Assembly (NCBI RefSeq): GCF_001188955.3
Contig: NZ_JPRF03000019.1
Location: 62,001-126,000, forward strand
Source of the DNA: Kitasatospora aureofaciens
Lineage (GTDB): Bacteria > Actinomycetota > Actinomycetes > Streptomycetales > Streptomycetaceae
DNA length: 64,000 nucleotides
Direction: 5' to 3'
A program made the position numbers and the translations under genes. Position 1 is the first letter of the stretch. Each line of letters opens with the position of its first letter. The notes below the pieces were generated by a model. That model did no database searches. It had not been told where the DNA came from and saw nothing but the letters and a program-made list of their open reading frames with translations. Positions 29,361 to 39,833 of the stretch are shown in pieces.

Positions 29361-30038
29361 ATGAGCACCATTGACATCCTGTCGCCGGCTGGCGACAAGA
29401 CCGGCAGCCTCGAGCTGCCGGCCGAGATCTTCGACGCGAAGGTCAGCGTTCCGCTGATGCACCAGGTCGTCGTGGCGCAGCTCGCTGCGGCCCGTCAGGG
29501 CACCCACAAGACCAAGACTCGTGGCGAGGTCCGCGGTGGCGGCAAGAAGCCGTACCGCCAGAAGGGCACCGGCCGCGCCCGTCAGGGCTCGACCCGTGCG
29601 CCGCAGTTCGCCGGCGGTGGCGTCGTGCACGGTCCCGTGCCGCGCGACTACTCGCAGCGGACCCCGAAGAAGATGATCGCCGCCGCCCTGCGCGGTGCAC
29701 TCACCGACCGGGCCCGCCACAACCGCATTCACGTCGTCACCGGCGTGACCGCGACCGAGGCGCCGTCGACCAAGGCCGCCAAGGGCCTGTTCGGCAAGAT
29801 CACCGACCGCAAGAACGTCCTCCTGGTCGTCGAGCGCTCGGACGAGCTGGGCCTGAAGTCCGCTCGCAACCTGCCGAACGTGCACATCCTGGACGCCGGT
29901 CAGCTGAACACCTACGACGTGCTCGTCTCCGACGATGTGGTCTTCACCCAGGCCGCCTTCGAGCGTTTCGTGGCCGGTCCGGCCGCGTCCGCCAAGGCCG
30001 TTGCCGCTGAGGGCGAGCTCGAAGGGAGCGCCGCCTGA
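29361..30038 (+). CDS. rplD: 50S ribosomal protein L4
   Basis: 225 aa from ATG 29361; GTG 29352 is an in-frame alternative, but relatives begin MSTIDILSP. The basic loop lining the exit tunnel ([20 protein letters not shown]) is intact, so no tunnel-based macrolide resistance change is apparent. L4 also represses the S10 operon in E. coli. The stop overlaps rplW by one base. Confidence 0.97.
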   Translation: MSTIDILSPAGDKTGSLELPAEIFDAKVSVPLMHQVVVAQLAAARQGTHKTKTRGEVRGGGKKPYRQKGTGRARQGSTRAPQFAGGGVVHGPVPRDYSQRTPKKMIAAALRGALTDRARHNRIHVVTGVTATEAPSTKAAKGLFGKITDRKNVLLVVERSDELGLKSARNLPNVHILDAGQLNTYDVLVSDDVVFTQAAFERFVAGPAASAKAVAAEGELEGSAA

Positions 30039-30355
30039 TGAGCGACGTTACGAGCAAGACGTTCACGGACCCCCGTGACGTCCTGGTGAAGCCGGTCATC
30101 TCGGAGAAGAGCTACTCGCTCCTCGACGAGAACAAGTACACGTTCATCGTGTCGCCGGGCGCCAACAAGACCCAGATCAAGCAGGCCGTCGAGGCGGTCT
30201 TCTCGGTCAAGGTCGAGGCTGTCAACACGATCAACCGTCAGGGCAAGCGCAAGCGCTCCAAGACGGGCTTTGGCAAGCGCAAGGACACCAAGCGCGCCAT
30301 CGTGACGCTGGCCGAGGGCAACCGCATCGACATCTTCGGTGGTCCGGTCTCCTGA
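30038..30355 (+). CDS. rplW: 50S ribosomal protein L23
   Basis: 105 aa; sits at the exit of the peptide tunnel and provides the docking site for trigger factor and SRP ([18 protein letters not shown]). TGATG coupling with rplD. A 46-base gap follows. Confidence 0.98.
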   Translation: MSDVTSKTFTDPRDVLVKPVISEKSYSLLDENKYTFIVSPGANKTQIKQAVEAVFSVKVEAVNTINRQGKRKRSKTGFGKRKDTKRAIVTLAEGNRIDIFGGPVS

Positions 30356-30401
30356 ACAAGGAGATCGTGATCGTCGATTAGGACGAGGACGAGAGAGCCA
30401 A

Positions 30402-31238
30402 ATGGGCATCCGCAAGTACAAGCCGACTACGCCGGGCCGTCGCGGCTCCAGCGTGGCCGACTTCGTAGAAATCACGCGGTCCACCCCGGAGAAGTCGCTG
30501 GTTCGCCCCCTGCACAGCAAGGGCGGCCGCAACAACGCCGGTCGTGTCACCGCTCGCCACCAGGGTGGCGGTCACAAGCGCGCCTACCGCGTGATCGACT
30601 TCCGTCGTCACGACAAGGACGGCGTGCCGGCCAAGGTCGCGCACATCGAGTACGACCCGAACCGCACCGCGCGCATCGCGCTCCTGCACTACGCGGACGG
30701 CGAGAAGCGCTACATCATCGCGCCGCGCGGCATCGCGCAGGGTGACCGGATCGAGAACGGCGCTGGCGCCGACATCAAGCCGGGCAACAACCTGCCGCTG
30801 CGCAACATCCCGGTCGGTACCACCATCCACGCCGTGGAGCTGCGTCCCGGTGGCGGTGCCAAGCTGGCCCGTTCCGCCGGTTCCGGCATCCAGCTGCTCG
30901 CCCGTGAGGGTCGCATGGCGCACCTGCGCATGCCCTCCGGTGAGATCCGCCTGGTGGACGCGCGCTGCCGCGCGACCGTCGGCGAGGTCGGCAACGCCGA
31001 GCAGTCGAACATCAACTGGGGCAAGGCCGGCCGCATGCGCTGGAAGGGCGTCCGCCCGACCGTGCGTGGTGTCGCCATGAACCCGATCGACCACCCGCAC
31101 GGTGGTGGTGAGGGTAAGACCTCCGGTGGTCGCCACCCGGTCTCGCCGTGGGGTAAGCCCGAGGGCCGTACCCGTCGCCCGAACAAGGCGTCGGACAAGC
31201 TCATCGTGCGCCGCCGCAAGACCAACAAGAAGCGCTAG
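30402..31238 (+). CDS. rplB: 50S ribosomal protein L2
   Basis: 278 aa. It begins [15 protein letters not shown] and contains the peptidyl-transferase-proximal [14 protein letters not shown] with the critical His. ATG 30402 is preceded by ACGAGAGAGCC. An upstream in-frame GTG (30339) lies in the end of rplW and is unlikely. Confidence 0.98.
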   Translation: MGIRKYKPTTPGRRGSSVADFVEITRSTPEKSLVRPLHSKGGRNNAGRVTARHQGGGHKRAYRVIDFRRHDKDGVPAKVAHIEYDPNRTARIALLHYADGEKRYIIAPRGIAQGDRIENGAGADIKPGNNLPLRNIPVGTTIHAVELRPGGGAKLARSAGSGIQLLAREGRMAHLRMPSGEIRLVDARCRATVGEVGNAEQSNINWGKAGRMRWKGVRPTVRGVAMNPIDHPHGGGEGKTSGGRHPVSPWGKPEGRTRRPNKASDKLIVRRRKTNKKR

Positions 31239-31249
31239 GAGCAGGTCAG

Positions 31250-31531
31250 ATGCCGCGCAGTCTCAAGAAGGGCCCCTTCATCGACGGCCACCTCATCAAG
31301 AAGGTGGACGCTCAGAACGAGGCGGGTACCCAGAACGTCATCAAGACCTGGTCCCGTCGTTCCGTGATCTCCCCGAGCATGCTCGGCCACACGATCGCGG
31401 TTCACGATGGCCGTAAGCACGTCCCGGTGTTCGTCACCGAGTCGATGGTCGGCCACAAGCTCGGCGAGTTCGCTCCGACCCGCACCTTCCGCGGCCACGT
31501 CAAGGAAGACCGGAAGTCGAAGCGTCGCTAA
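31250..31531 (+). CDS. rpsS: 30S ribosomal protein S19
   Basis: 93 aa; [15 protein letters not shown] start typical of bacterial S19, which pairs with S13 in the subunit head. GGAGCAGGTC before the ATG, 11 bases after rplB. Confidence 0.98.
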   Translation: MPRSLKKGPFIDGHLIKKVDAQNEAGTQNVIKTWSRRSVISPSMLGHTIAVHDGRKHVPVFVTESMVGHKLGEFAPTRTFRGHVKEDRKSKRR

Positions 31532-31586
31532 GCCTGAGCTTGCGCGCCAAAAAGACTCAATGACTTACTCCATTAAGGGGACAACC

Positions 31587-31934
31587 ATGGAAGCCAGGGC
31601 ACAGGCGCGGTACATCCGCGTGACGCCCATGAAGGCCCGCCGCGTGGTGGACCTCATCCGTGGCATGAATGCCACGGAGGCCCAGGCCGTCCTGCGTTTC
31701 GCTCCGCAGGCCGCCACCGTGCCGGTCGGCAAGGTGCTCGACAGCGCCATTGCCAACGCCGCGCACAACTACAACCACTCCAACGTGGACGACCTCTACA
31801 TCTCCGAGGCGTACGTTGACGAGGGCCCGACCCTGAAGCGGTTCCGCCCGCGTGCCCAGGGCCGTGCCTACCGGATCCGCAAGCGGACCAGCCACATCAC
31901 CGTGGTCGTCAGCAGCAAGGAAGGGACCCGGTAA
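31587..31934 (+). CDS. rplV: 50S ribosomal protein L22
   Basis: 115 aa from ATG 31587 with AAGGGGACAACC upstream; an ATG nine codons earlier (31560) lacks that signal. L22 lines the tunnel and its beta hairpin ([21 protein letters not shown]) is of normal length. The stop TAATG overlaps rpsC. Confidence 0.96.
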   Translation: MEARAQARYIRVTPMKARRVVDLIRGMNATEAQAVLRFAPQAATVPVGKVLDSAIANAAHNYNHSNVDDLYISEAYVDEGPTLKRFRPRAQGRAYRIRKRTSHITVVVSSKEGTR

Positions 31935-32758
31935 TGGGCCAGAAGGTTAACCCGCACGGGTTCCGCCTCGGCATCAGCACGGACTTCAAGTCCCGCTGGT
32001 ACGCCGACAAGCTGTACAAGGACTACGTCAAGGAAGACGTTGCCATTCGTCGCATGATGACGAAGGGCATGGAGCGCGCCGGCATCTCCAAGGTCGAGAT
32101 CGAGCGCACCCGCGACCGAGTCCGCGTCGACATCCACACCGCTCGCCCCGGCATCGTCATCGGTCGCCGTGGCACCGAGGCCGACCGCATCCGCGGCGAC
32201 CTCGAGAAGCTGACCGGCAAGCAGGTCCAGCTGAACATCCTCGAGGTCAAGAACCCCGAGCTGGACGCCCAGCTCGTGGCTCAGGGCGTCGCGGAGCAGC
32301 TGTCCTCCCGCGTCTCCTTCCGTCGTGCCATGCGCAAGTCGATGCAGGGCACCATGAAGTCCGGCGCCAAGGGCATCAAGGTCCAGTGCTCCGGTCGTCT
32401 CGGCGGCGCCGAGATGAGCCGTTCGGAGTTCTACCGCGAGGGCCGTGTGCCGCTGCACACCCTGCGCGCGAACGTCGACTACGGCTTCTTCGAGGCCAAG
32501 ACCACCTTCGGCCGCATCGGCGTGAAGGTCTGGATCTACAAGGGCGACGTCAAGAACATCGCCGAGGTCCGCGCTGAGAACGCCGCTGCCCGCTCGGGCA
32601 ACCGCCCGGCCCGTCCCGAGGGTGGTCGTCCCGCCCGCGGTGGCGAGCGCCGTGGTGGCGAGCGCGGTGGCCGTGGCCGTCGTCCCGCCGCTGCCGAGGC
32701 CCCCGCGGCCGCGGCCGTCGAGGCTCCGGCTGCTGAGAACACCGGAACGGAGGCCTGA
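31934..32758 (+). CDS. rpsC: 30S ribosomal protein S3
   Basis: 274 aa, longer than the 233 aa E. coli protein. The KH domain ([14 protein letters not shown], 75-88) and C-terminal RNA-binding domain are intact. The extra length is a tail of about 55 residues (from about 220) rich in Arg-Gly repeats, then Ala/Pro/Glu, as in other Streptomyces. S3 forms part of the mRNA entry site. Confidence 0.97.
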   Translation: MGQKVNPHGFRLGISTDFKSRWYADKLYKDYVKEDVAIRRMMTKGMERAGISKVEIERTRDRVRVDIHTARPGIVIGRRGTEADRIRGDLEKLTGKQVQLNILEVKNPELDAQLVAQGVAEQLSSRVSFRRAMRKSMQGTMKSGAKGIKVQCSGRLGGAEMSRSEFYREGRVPLHTLRANVDYGFFEAKTTFGRIGVKVWIYKGDVKNIAEVRAENAAARSGNRPARPEGGRPARGGERRGGERGGRGRRPAAAEAPAAAAVEAPAAENTGTEA

Positions 32759-32763
32759 CCCAA

Positions 32764-33183
32764 ATGCTGATCCCCCGTCGGGTCAAGCACCGCAAGCAGC
32801 ACCACCCGAAGCGCCGTGGCGCTGCCAAGGGTGGCACCGAGCTGGCGTTCGGCCAGTTCGGCATCCAGGCCGTGACCCCGGCCTACGTGACGAACCGTCA
32901 GATCGAGTCCGCTCGTATCGCGATCACCCGTCACATCCGTCGTGGCGGCAAGGTCTGGATCAACATCTACCCGGACCGTCCGCTCACCAAGAAGCCGGCC
33001 GAGACCCGCATGGGTTCCGGTAAGGGTTCGCCGGAGTGGTGGATCGCGAACGTGCACCCGGGTCGGGTCATGTTCGAGCTGTCGTACCCGAACGAGAAGG
33101 TTGCTCGCGAGGCGCTCACCCGCGCCGCGCACAAGCTGCCGATGAAGTGCCGGATCGTCCGGCGCGAGGACGGTGAGAGCTGA
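32764..33183 (+). CDS. rplP: 50S ribosomal protein L16
   Basis: 139 aa; begins [16 protein letters not shown], a standard actinobacterial form. L16 organises the A-site tRNA pocket. The stop overlaps rpmC (TGATG), so L16, L29 and S17 are coupled in a chain. Confidence 0.98.
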   Translation: MLIPRRVKHRKQHHPKRRGAAKGGTELAFGQFGIQAVTPAYVTNRQIESARIAITRHIRRGGKVWINIYPDRPLTKKPAETRMGSGKGSPEWWIANVHPGRVMFELSYPNEKVAREALTRAAHKLPMKCRIVRREDGES

Positions 33184-33407
33184 TGTCGGCCGCTACCAAG
33201 GCTGCTGAGCTTCGCTCGCTGGACAACGAGGGTCTCGTTGCCAAGCTGCGCGAGGCCAAGGAGGAGCTGTTCAACCTCCGCTTCCAGGCGGCGACCGGGC
33301 AGCTCGACAACCACGGACGGCTCAAGCTCGTCCGCAAGGACATCGCGCGGATCTACACCCTGATGCGCGAGCGCGAGCTGGGCATCGAGACGGTGGAGAA
33401 CGCCTGA
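33183..33407 (+). CDS. rpmC: 50S ribosomal protein L29
   Basis: 74 aa helical hairpin protein near the tunnel exit; [27 protein letters not shown] is the family core. One-base overlaps with both neighbours. Confidence 0.97.
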   Translation: MSAATKAAELRSLDNEGLVAKLREAKEELFNLRFQAATGQLDNHGRLKLVRKDIARIYTLMRERELGIETVENA

Positions 33408-33679
33408 TGACTGAGAACACCAACGAGACGCGCGGTTTCCGCAAGACCCGTGAGGGTCTCGTCGTCAGCGACAAGATGGACAAGACCGTCGTCGTCGCCG
33501 TCGAGGACCGCGTCAAGCACGCTCTGTACGGCAAGGTCATCCGCCGTACGAACAAGCTGAAGGCGCACGACGAGCAGAACGCGTGCGGCGTGGGCGACCG
33601 GGTCCTCCTCGCGGAGACCCGCCCGCTGTCCGCGACGAAGCGCTGGCGCGTCGTCGAGATCCTCGAGAAGGCCAAGTAA
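33407..33679 (+). CDS. rpsQ: 30S ribosomal protein S17
   Basis: 90 aa with an OB fold; [20 protein letters not shown] is typical, with an acidic actinobacterial N-terminal extension (MTENTNETR). Ninety-nine bases separate it from rplN, the conventional break between S10 and spc gene sets; no promoter stands out there. Confidence 0.97.
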   Translation: MTENTNETRGFRKTREGLVVSDKMDKTVVVAVEDRVKHALYGKVIRRTNKLKAHDEQNACGVGDRVLLAETRPLSATKRWRVVEILEKAK

Positions 33680-33778
33680 CGAAGCCGATGAGGTACGGCC
33701 GTATGTGCACCGGGTCCCTGGACGCCGGTGTGAGCAGCGGCCGGCCCGTCGACTCTCGTTGACGATCAGGAGAAAGCT

Positions 33779-34150
33779 GTGATCCAGCAGGAGTCGCGAC
33801 TGCGTGTTGCCGACAACACTGGTGCCAAGGAGATCCTTTGCATCCGTGTTCTCGGTGGCTCCGGTCGCCGCTACGCCGGAATCGGGGACGTCATCGTCGC
33901 GACCGTCAAGGACGCGATCCCCGGTGGTTCGGTGAAGAAGGGTGACGTCGTCAAGTGCGTCGTCGTCCGCACCGTCAAGGAGCGCCGCCGTCCGGATGGC
34001 TCGTACATCCGCTTCGACGAGAACGCCGCTGTCGTGCTGAAGAACACCGAGGGTGACCCCCGTGGCACCCGCATCTTCGGCCCGGTCGGCCGCGAGCTGC
34101 GCGACAAGAAGTTCATGAAGATCATCTCGCTGGCGCCGGAGGTGCTCTAA
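33779..34150 (+). CDS. rplN: 50S ribosomal protein L14
   Basis: 123 aa, GTG start with CAGGAGAAAGCT upstream. Begins [17 protein letters not shown]; contacts 16S rRNA across the subunit interface. First gene of the spc set, three bases before rplX. Confidence 0.97.
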   Translation: MIQQESRLRVADNTGAKEILCIRVLGGSGRRYAGIGDVIVATVKDAIPGGSVKKGDVVKCVVVRTVKERRRPDGSYIRFDENAAVVLKNTEGDPRGTRIFGPVGRELRDKKFMKIISLAPEVL

Positions 34151-34153
34151 CCC

Positions 34154-34477
34154 ATGGCGAACAGCATGAAGATCAAGAAGGGTGACCTGGTCCAGGTCAT
34201 CACCGGCAAGGACAAGGGCAAGCAGGGCAAGGTCATCCAGGCCATGCCGGCTGAGAACAAGGTCCTGGTCGAGGGTGTCAACCGGGTCAAGAAGCACACC
34301 AAGCCGGGTCCGGGTACCCAGGGTGGCATCGTGACCGTCGAGGCCCCGGTGCACGTCTCCAACGTCCAGCTGGTCGTGGAGAAGGACGGCAAGAAGGTCG
34401 TCACCCGCGTCGGTTACCGCTTCGACGACCAGGGCAACAAGATCCGCGTTGCCAAGCGGACCGGTGAGGACATCTGA
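34154..34477 (+). CDS. rplX: 50S ribosomal protein L24
   Basis: 107 aa; KOW motif in [20 protein letters not shown] (9-28). An assembly-initiator protein of the large subunit. TGATG overlap with rplE. Confidence 0.97.
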   Translation: MANSMKIKKGDLVQVITGKDKGKQGKVIQAMPAENKVLVEGVNRVKKHTKPGPGTQGGIVTVEAPVHVSNVQLVVEKDGKKVVTRVGYRFDDQGNKIRVAKRTGEDI

Positions 34478-35046
34478 TGTCTGAGACGACTGTTGAGAAG
34501 GTGGCCCCCCGCCTCAAGGAGCGTTACAACTCCGAGATCAAGGGCCAGCTGCAGGAGCAGTTCTCGTACGAGAACGTCATGCTGATCCCCGGCCTGGTCA
34601 AGGTCGTGGTCAACATGGGTGTCGGCGAGGCCGCCCGTGACAGCAAGCTGATCGAGGGCGCGATCCGCGACCTGACCGCGATCACCGGTCAGAAGCCGGC
34701 CGTGACCAAGGCTCGCAAGTCCATCGCGCAGTTCAAGCTGCGCGAGGGCCAGCCGATCGGCACCCACGTCACCCTTCGCGGTGACCGCATGTGGGAGTTC
34801 CTGGACCGTCTGGTTTCGCTGGCCCTGCCGCGAATCCGTGACTTCCGTGGTCTCTCCCCGAAGCAGTTCGACGGCCGTGGCAACTACACCTTCGGTCTGA
34901 CCGAGCAGGTTATGTTCCACGAGATCGACCAGGACAAGGTCGACCGTCAGCGCGGTATGGACATCACCGTCGTGACCACCGCTCAGACCGACGACGAGGG
35001 CCGGGCGCTCCTGCGCGCTCTGGGCTTCCCGTTCAAGGAGGCGTGA
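34477..35046 (+). CDS. rplE: 50S ribosomal protein L5
   Basis: 189 aa; binds 5S rRNA in the central protuberance. Conserved [17 protein letters not shown] and the [12 protein letters not shown] segment are present. Four bases before rpsN. Confidence 0.97.
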   Translation: MSETTVEKVAPRLKERYNSEIKGQLQEQFSYENVMLIPGLVKVVVNMGVGEAARDSKLIEGAIRDLTAITGQKPAVTKARKSIAQFKLREGQPIGTHVTLRGDRMWEFLDRLVSLALPRIRDFRGLSPKQFDGRGNYTFGLTEQVMFHEIDQDKVDRQRGMDITVVTTAQTDDEGRALLRALGFPFKEA

Positions 35047-35050
35047 GCCA

Positions 35051-35236
35051 ATGGCGAAGAAGTCCCTCATCGCGAAGTCCGAGCGCAAGCCGAAGTTCGG
35101 CGTCCGGGCCTACACCCGGTGCCAGCGCTGCGGCCGTCCGCACTCGGTGTACCGCAAGTTCGGCCTGTGCCGTGTCTGCCTCCGTGAGATGGCGCACCGC
35201 GGCGAGCTGCCGGGCGTGACCAAGAGCTCCTGGTAG
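35051..35236 (+). CDS. rpsN: 30S ribosomal protein S14, zinc-binding type
   Basis: 61 aa short form with two CxxC pairs (RCQRCGR and LCRVCLR, about residues 24-43) holding zinc. Streptomyces usually also carry a zinc-free paralogue elsewhere, used under zinc limitation; it is not in this window. A 285-base gap follows. Confidence 0.97.
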   Translation: MAKKSLIAKSERKPKFGVRAYTRCQRCGRPHSVYRKFGLCRVCLREMAHRGELPGVTKSSW

Positions 35237-35521
35237 TCCCAGAGCTCTAGGCACACAGCGAAGCAGAGGTGCCCGATCCCACACCGCCCGCCGAAGTCAC
35301 AATGCTGAGGTTTGGGCTGCCGTACGGATTCCCGTAAGGTAGTGGGGTCGGGCCCCCTGCCACGGCTTCCCCATGGACGTCCGTGGCCCTCTTCTGGGAG
35401 GGCTCGCACCCAGTCTTACTACGTCGTAGGTCCCCTGCGCTTGTGCCCCTGACGAACTCGGAAGAGTGCGGAAGGGGGACCTGGCGCGGAGAAACCACGG
35501 CGAGAGAGGCCTGAGGCCATC
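35237..35521 (+). promoter_or_regulatory. internal promoter and leader before rpsH
   Basis: 285-bp gap inside the spc set. TTGGGC (35312-35317), a 17-base spacer and TAAGGT (35335-35340) fit a vegetative promoter, giving about 175 bases of leader. That leader contains a CCACGG / CCGTGG stem (about 35361-35387) and other GC-rich pairing. It could let S8 and downstream genes be expressed or regulated apart from L14-S14. Confidence 0.6.
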
Positions 35522-35929
35522 ATGACCATGACCGACCCCATCGCAGACATGCTCACGCGTCTGCGTAACGCGAACTCGGCGTACCACGACTCCGTGGCGA
35601 TGCCGGCGAGCAAGATCAAGGCGCACGTCGCCCAGATCCTGCAGCAGGAGGGTTACATCTCCTCCTACAAGGTTGAGGAGCCCGCTGAGGGCGAGGTCGG
35701 CAAGAAGCTGACCATCGAGCTCAAGTTCGGCCCCAACCGTGAGCGCTCCATTGCCGGCATCAAGCGCATCAGCAAGCCGGGTCTGCGCGTTTACGCAAAG
35801 TCCACCAACCTGCCGAAGGTGCTCGGCGGCCTGGGCGTGGCGATCATCTCCACGTCGTCCGGCCTCCTGACCGACAAGCAGGCCGCCAAGAAGGGCGTAG
35901 GCGGAGAAGTTCTCGCCTACGTCTGGTAA
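35522..35929 (+). CDS. rpsH: 30S ribosomal protein S8
   Basis: 135 aa; [18 protein letters not shown] start, C-terminal GGEVLAYVW. In E. coli S8 binds 16S rRNA and represses the spc operon. ATG 35522 follows GAGAGAGGCCTGAGG; the ATG two codons later is an alternative. Confidence 0.97.
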   Translation: MTMTDPIADMLTRLRNANSAYHDSVAMPASKIKAHVAQILQQEGYISSYKVEEPAEGEVGKKLTIELKFGPNRERSIAGIKRISKPGLRVYAKSTNLPKVLGGLGVAIISTSSGLLTDKQAAKKGVGGEVLAYVW

Positions 35930-35951
35930 TTCGGGAAACGGAGGTACAGCA

Positions 35952-36491
35952 ATGTCGCGCATTGGACGGCTGCCCATCCAGGTCCCCGCTGGCGTGGACG
36001 TCACCATCGATGGCCAGACGGTCGCGGTGAAGGGCCCCAAGGGTTCCCTCACCCACGTTGTCGCTGAGCCGATCGAGATCGGCAAGGGCGAGGACGGCAC
36101 CGTGCTCGTCACCCGCCCGAACGACGAGCGTCGCTCGAAGGCCCTGCACGGCCTGACCCGCACGCTGGTGGCGAACATGATCACCGGCGTGACCGCGGGC
36201 TACCGCAAGTCGCTGGAGATCAGCGGTGTCGGCTACCGAGTCACGGCGAAGGGCTCCGACATGGAGTTCGCGCTGGGCTACAGCCACCCGATCCTGATCA
36301 CCGCGCCGGAGGGCATCTCCTTCGTCGTCGAGTCGCCCACCAAGTTCCACGTGGACGGCATCGACAAGCAGAAGGTCGGCGAGATCGCCGCCAACATCCG
36401 CAAGCTGCGCAAGCCCGACCCGTACAAGGCCAAGGGTGTCAAGTACGCGGGCGAGGTCATCCGCCGCAAGGTCGGAAAGAGTGGTAAGTAA
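35952..36491 (+). CDS. rplF: 50S ribosomal protein L6
   Basis: 179 aa with two related halves; the C-terminal [19 protein letters not shown] is the RNA-binding signature near the sarcin-ricin loop. AACGGAGGTAC before the ATG. Confidence 0.98.
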   Translation: MSRIGRLPIQVPAGVDVTIDGQTVAVKGPKGSLTHVVAEPIEIGKGEDGTVLVTRPNDERRSKALHGLTRTLVANMITGVTAGYRKSLEISGVGYRVTAKGSDMEFALGYSHPILITAPEGISFVVESPTKFHVDGIDKQKVGEIAANIRKLRKPDPYKAKGVKYAGEVIRRKVGKSGK

Positions 36492-36494
36492 GCG

Positions 36495-36878
36495 ATGAGT
36501 GTCTCTGTCAAGATCGGCAAGGGCAACGCCTACAAGAGCGCCGCTCGCAAGCGCCGCGCGATCCGCGTTCGCAAGCGCGTCGTCGGCACCGAGGTGCGTC
36601 CGCGCCTCGTCGTGACGCGCTCGAACCGTCACATGGTCGCCCAGGTCATCGACGACGCCAAGGGTCACACCCTGGCGTCGGCGTCCACCCTCGACGTGTC
36701 CATCAAGGGCGCCGAGGGCGACAAGACCGAGCTGGCCAAGAAGGTCGGGAGCCTGGTCGCCGAGCGCGCCAAGGCCGCCGGCATCGAGTCGGTCGTCTTC
36801 GACCGCGCGGGCAACCGGTACGCCGGCCGCATCGCCGCCCTGGCGGACGCGGCTCGCGAGGCCGGGCTCGACTTCTAA
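36495..36878 (+). CDS. rplR: 50S ribosomal protein L18
   Basis: 127 aa; binds 5S rRNA together with L5. Basic N-terminus ([18 protein letters not shown]) and ends [26 protein letters not shown]. Three bases after rplF. Confidence 0.97.
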   Translation: MSVSVKIGKGNAYKSAARKRRAIRVRKRVVGTEVRPRLVVTRSNRHMVAQVIDDAKGHTLASASTLDVSIKGAEGDKTELAKKVGSLVAERAKAAGIESVVFDRAGNRYAGRIAALADAAREAGLDF

Positions 36879-36926
36879 GCCGCTCGTCGACTCTGTCGAC
36901 GGACGTAAACGAGAGAGGTAATTCCA

Positions 36927-37547
36927 ATGGCTGGACCCCAGCGCCGCGAAGGCGGCGCCGGTCGCGGCACGGGTGGCGAGCGGCGCGACCGTAAGCGTGA
37001 CGGTCAGGGCAACGCCCAGGCTGTCGAGAAGACCGCTTACGTCGAGCGCGTCGTCGCGATCAACCGTGTCGCCAAGGTTGTCAAGGGTGGCCGTCGCTTC
37101 AGCTTCACCGCGCTCGTCGTGGTGGGCGATGGCGAGGGCACCGTGGGTGTCGGTTACGGCAAGGCGAAGGAGGTTCCGGCCGCCATCGCCAAGGGTGTTG
37201 AGGAGGCCAAGAAGAACTTCTTCCGCGTCCCCCGTATCCAGGGCACCATCCCCCACCCGATCCAGGGTGAGAAGGCCGCCGGCGTCGTGCTGCTGAAGCC
37301 CGCCGCCCCCGGTACCGGTGTTATCGCCGGTGGTCCGGTGCGCGCCGTCCTGGAGTGCGCCGGCATCCACGACATCCTGTCGAAGTCGCTCGGCTCGGAC
37401 AACGCGATCAACATCGTGCACGCCACCGTGGCTGCTCTGAAGGGCCTCGTCCGCCCCGAGGAGATCGCCGCCCGTCGTGGCCTGCCGCTGGAGGACGTGG
37501 CCCCCGCCGCTCTGCTGCGGGCGCGTGCTGCTGGGGTGAGCGCCTGA
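36927..37547 (+). CDS. rpsE: 30S ribosomal protein S5
   Basis: 206 aa, longer than E. coli S5 because of a Gly/Arg-rich N-terminal extension ([20 protein letters not shown]) common in actinobacteria. The spectinomycin-site loop [19 protein letters not shown] has no obvious resistance change. TGATG overlap with rpmD. Confidence 0.97.
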   Translation: MAGPQRREGGAGRGTGGERRDRKRDGQGNAQAVEKTAYVERVVAINRVAKVVKGGRRFSFTALVVVGDGEGTVGVGYGKAKEVPAAIAKGVEEAKKNFFRVPRIQGTIPHPIQGEKAAGVVLLKPAAPGTGVIAGGPVRAVLECAGIHDILSKSLGSDNAINIVHATVAALKGLVRPEEIAARRGLPLEDVAPAALLRARAAGVSA

Positions 37548-37729
37548 TGGCTCGCCTGAAGATCACGCAGACCAAGTCGTACATCGGCAGCAAGCAGAAC
37601 CACCGTGACACCCTGCGTTCGCTCGGCCTGAAGCGCATGCACGACGTCGTGGTGAAGGAGGACCGTCCCGAGATCCGCGGGATGGCCCACACGGTCCGTC
37701 ACCTGGTGACGGTTGAGGAGGTGGACTGA
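37547..37729 (+). CDS. rpmD: 50S ribosomal protein L30
   Basis: 60 aa, starts at the ATG inside the rpsE stop (TGATG). [20 protein letters not shown] is the family core. Two bases before rplO. Confidence 0.97.
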   Translation: MARLKITQTKSYIGSKQNHRDTLRSLGLKRMHDVVVKEDRPEIRGMAHTVRHLVTVEEVD

Positions 37730-37731
37730 TC

Positions 37732-38184
37732 ATGGGCGACAACCCGATCAAGATCCACAACCTGCGTCCCGCCCCGGGTGCCAAGACCGACAAGATCCGC
37801 GTGGGTCGTGGTGAGGGCTCCAAGGGTAAGACCGCCGGTCGTGGTACCAAGGGCACCAAGGCCCGCTACCAGGTTCCGCAGCGCTTCGAGGGTGGCCAGA
37901 TGCCGCTCCACATGCGCCTGCCGAAGCTGAAGGGCTTCAAGAACCCGTTCAAGATCACGTTCCAGGTCGTCAACCTCGACAAGCTGGCCGAGCTCTACCC
38001 GCAGGGTGGCGAGGTCACGGTCGAGGACCTGGTCGCCAAGGGCGCGGTTCGCAAGAACTCCCTCGTCAAGGTGCTCGGCACCGGCGAGGTCTCGGTTGCG
38101 CTGCAGGTGACGGTCGACGCCGTCTCCGGCTCGGCCGCCGAGAAGATCAAGGCCGCCGGCGGTACGGTCACCGAGCTCGTCTGA
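37732..38184 (+). CDS. rplO: 50S ribosomal protein L15
   Basis: 150 aa; basic glycine-rich N-terminal half ([17 protein letters not shown]) and globular C-terminal half. Last gene of the run before a terminator; secY follows after 338 bases. Confidence 0.97.
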   Translation: MGDNPIKIHNLRPAPGAKTDKIRVGRGEGSKGKTAGRGTKGTKARYQVPQRFEGGQMPLHMRLPKLKGFKNPFKITFQVVNLDKLAELYPQGGEVTVEDLVAKGAVRKNSLVKVLGTGEVSVALQVTVDAVSGSAAEKIKAAGGTVTELV

Positions 38185-38212
38185 GCCCGCTGAACCCGCC
38201 GACAACCGGCTT

Positions 38213-38248
38213 CGAGCCCCGCACCTCCTCCGGGAGGTGCGGGGCTCG
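38213..38248 (+). terminator. terminator after rplO
   Basis: Perfect 16-bp stem CGAGCCCCGCACCTCC / GGAGGTGCGGGGCTCG with loop TCCG, followed by TGCCTTT. Confidence 0.85.
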
Positions 38249-38388
38249 TGCCTTTACCGGCCCTTTCACTCCGGGGCCGAAATCGGGGCGGCCCGCCCCT
38301 CGTTCTTTTGTGTGGCAAAACCGGGCATCCCGTACCCCCGTGAGTGGGGGACGGGCCGTACGCGCTTCTTTCGAGTGGCCGCGCACTG

Positions 38389-38417
38389 TTAGAGTCCGTG
38401 GAGTTCCCTTGTAGGCT
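38389..38417 (+). promoter_or_regulatory. candidate secY promoter
   Basis: The 338-bp rplO-secY gap holds the rplO terminator and this pair: TTAGAG (38389-38394), 17 bases, TAGGCT (38412-38417). A second TAGGCT follows at 38423-38428. The strong terminator upstream makes a separate secY promoter likely. Nothing else is recognised in the gap. Confidence 0.45.
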
Positions 38418-38522
38418 GCGCGTAGGCTCGCCTGTGCCGTCTGTACGGGAGCCCGAACCGCAAACTCCCCATTCCAGGACCGACCCTCCCGCCGACGACG
38501 CGCGGGAGGCGCAGGAGGCACC

Positions 38523-39833
38523 GTGCTCAGTGCGTTCGCGCGGGCGTTCCAGACGCCCGACCTGCGCAAGAAGCTGCTGTTCACGCTGGGCATCATGGTG
38601 CTGTTCCGGCTGGGCTCGCACATTCCGATTCCGGGCGTGAGCTTCACGGCCGTGAACGAGTGCGTGAAGGAGACCAAGAACAACGGCCTCTTCGGGCTCG
38701 TCAACCTGTTCAGCGGTGGCGCGCTACTCCAGCTGACGATCTTCGCCCTCGGCATCATGCCGTACATCACGGCGAGCATCATCCTCCAGCTCCTCACCGT
38801 CGTGATCCCGCGACTCGAGGCGCTGAAGAAGGAGGGCCAGGCCGGTACGGCGAAGATCACCCAGTACACCCGCTACCTGACCATCGCGCTCGCCGTGCTC
38901 CAGGGCACCGGCATCGTGGCGACGGCCTCCAGCGGTGCGCTGTTCTCGGGCTGCCCGCTGGCCAACCAGATCGTGCCGGACACCTCGGTGTTCCGGATCG
39001 CGGTCATGGTCGTCACGATGACGGCCGGCACCACGGTCATCATGTGGCTGGGCGAGCTGATCACCGACCGCGGCATCGGCAACGGCATGTCGCTGCTGAT
39101 CTTCACCTCGATCGCCGCGCAGTTCCCGTCCTCGATGTGGGCCATCAAGCAGTCCGGCACCATCGGCGGCGGCTGGGTCGAGTTCCTGTCCGTGGTCGCG
39201 GTCGGCATCATCGTCGTGATGCTGGTCATCTTCGTCGAGCAGGCCCAGCGCCGGATCCCGGTCCAGTACGCGAAGCGGATGATCGGCCGCCGGGCGTTCG
39301 GCGGCACCTCCACCTACATCCCGCTCAAGGTGAACCAGGCCGGTGTCATCCCGGTCATCTTCGCCTCGTCGCTGCTGTACATCCCCGCCCTGGTGGTCCA
39401 GCTGACCAACAGCCAGGCCGGCTGGGCGGTGTGGATCAAGCAGAACTTCGTCAAGGGTGACCACCCGATCTACATGGCGACGTACTTCCTGCTGATCGTC
39501 TTCTTCGCCTTCTTCTACGTGGCCATCTCCTTCAACCCCGAAGAAGTTGCCGACAACATGAAGAAGTATGGTGGCTTCATCCCGGGCATCCGGGCCGGCC
39601 GGCCGACGGCCGAGTACCTGAACTACGTGCTGACCCGAATCACGTGGCCGGGTTCGCTCTACCTGGGCCTGATCGCGTTGATCCCGATGATCGCCCTGGT
39701 CGCCTTCGGACAGCAGACCAACTTCCCGTTCGGCGGCACCAGCGTGCTCATCGTCGTCGGCGTCGGACTCGAAACTGTGAAGCAGATCGAGAGCCAGCTC
39801 CAGCAGCGCAATTACGAAGGGTTCCTCCGCTGA
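38523..39833 (+). CDS. secY: SecYEG translocon channel subunit SecY
   Basis: 436 aa with ten membrane helices; the inner membrane protein channel. GTG start with GGAGGCACC just before it. Landmarks are FRLGSHIPIPGV, MPYITASIILQLL and the C-terminal TETVKQIESQL-type end. The stop overlaps adk (TGATG). Confidence 0.97.
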   Translation: MLSAFARAFQTPDLRKKLLFTLGIMVLFRLGSHIPIPGVSFTAVNECVKETKNNGLFGLVNLFSGGALLQLTIFALGIMPYITASIILQLLTVVIPRLEALKKEGQAGTAKITQYTRYLTIALAVLQGTGIVATASSGALFSGCPLANQIVPDTSVFRIAVMVVTMTAGTTVIMWLGELITDRGIGNGMSLLIFTSIAAQFPSSMWAIKQSGTIGGGWVEFLSVVAVGIIVVMLVIFVEQAQRRIPVQYAKRMIGRRAFGGTSTYIPLKVNQAGVIPVIFASSLLYIPALVVQLTNSQAGWAVWIKQNFVKGDHPIYMATYFLLIVFFAFFYVAISFNPEEVADNMKKYGGFIPGIRAGRPTAEYLNYVLTRITWPGSLYLGLIALIPMIALVAFGQQTNFPFGGTSVLIVVGVGLETVKQIESQLQQRNYEGFLR

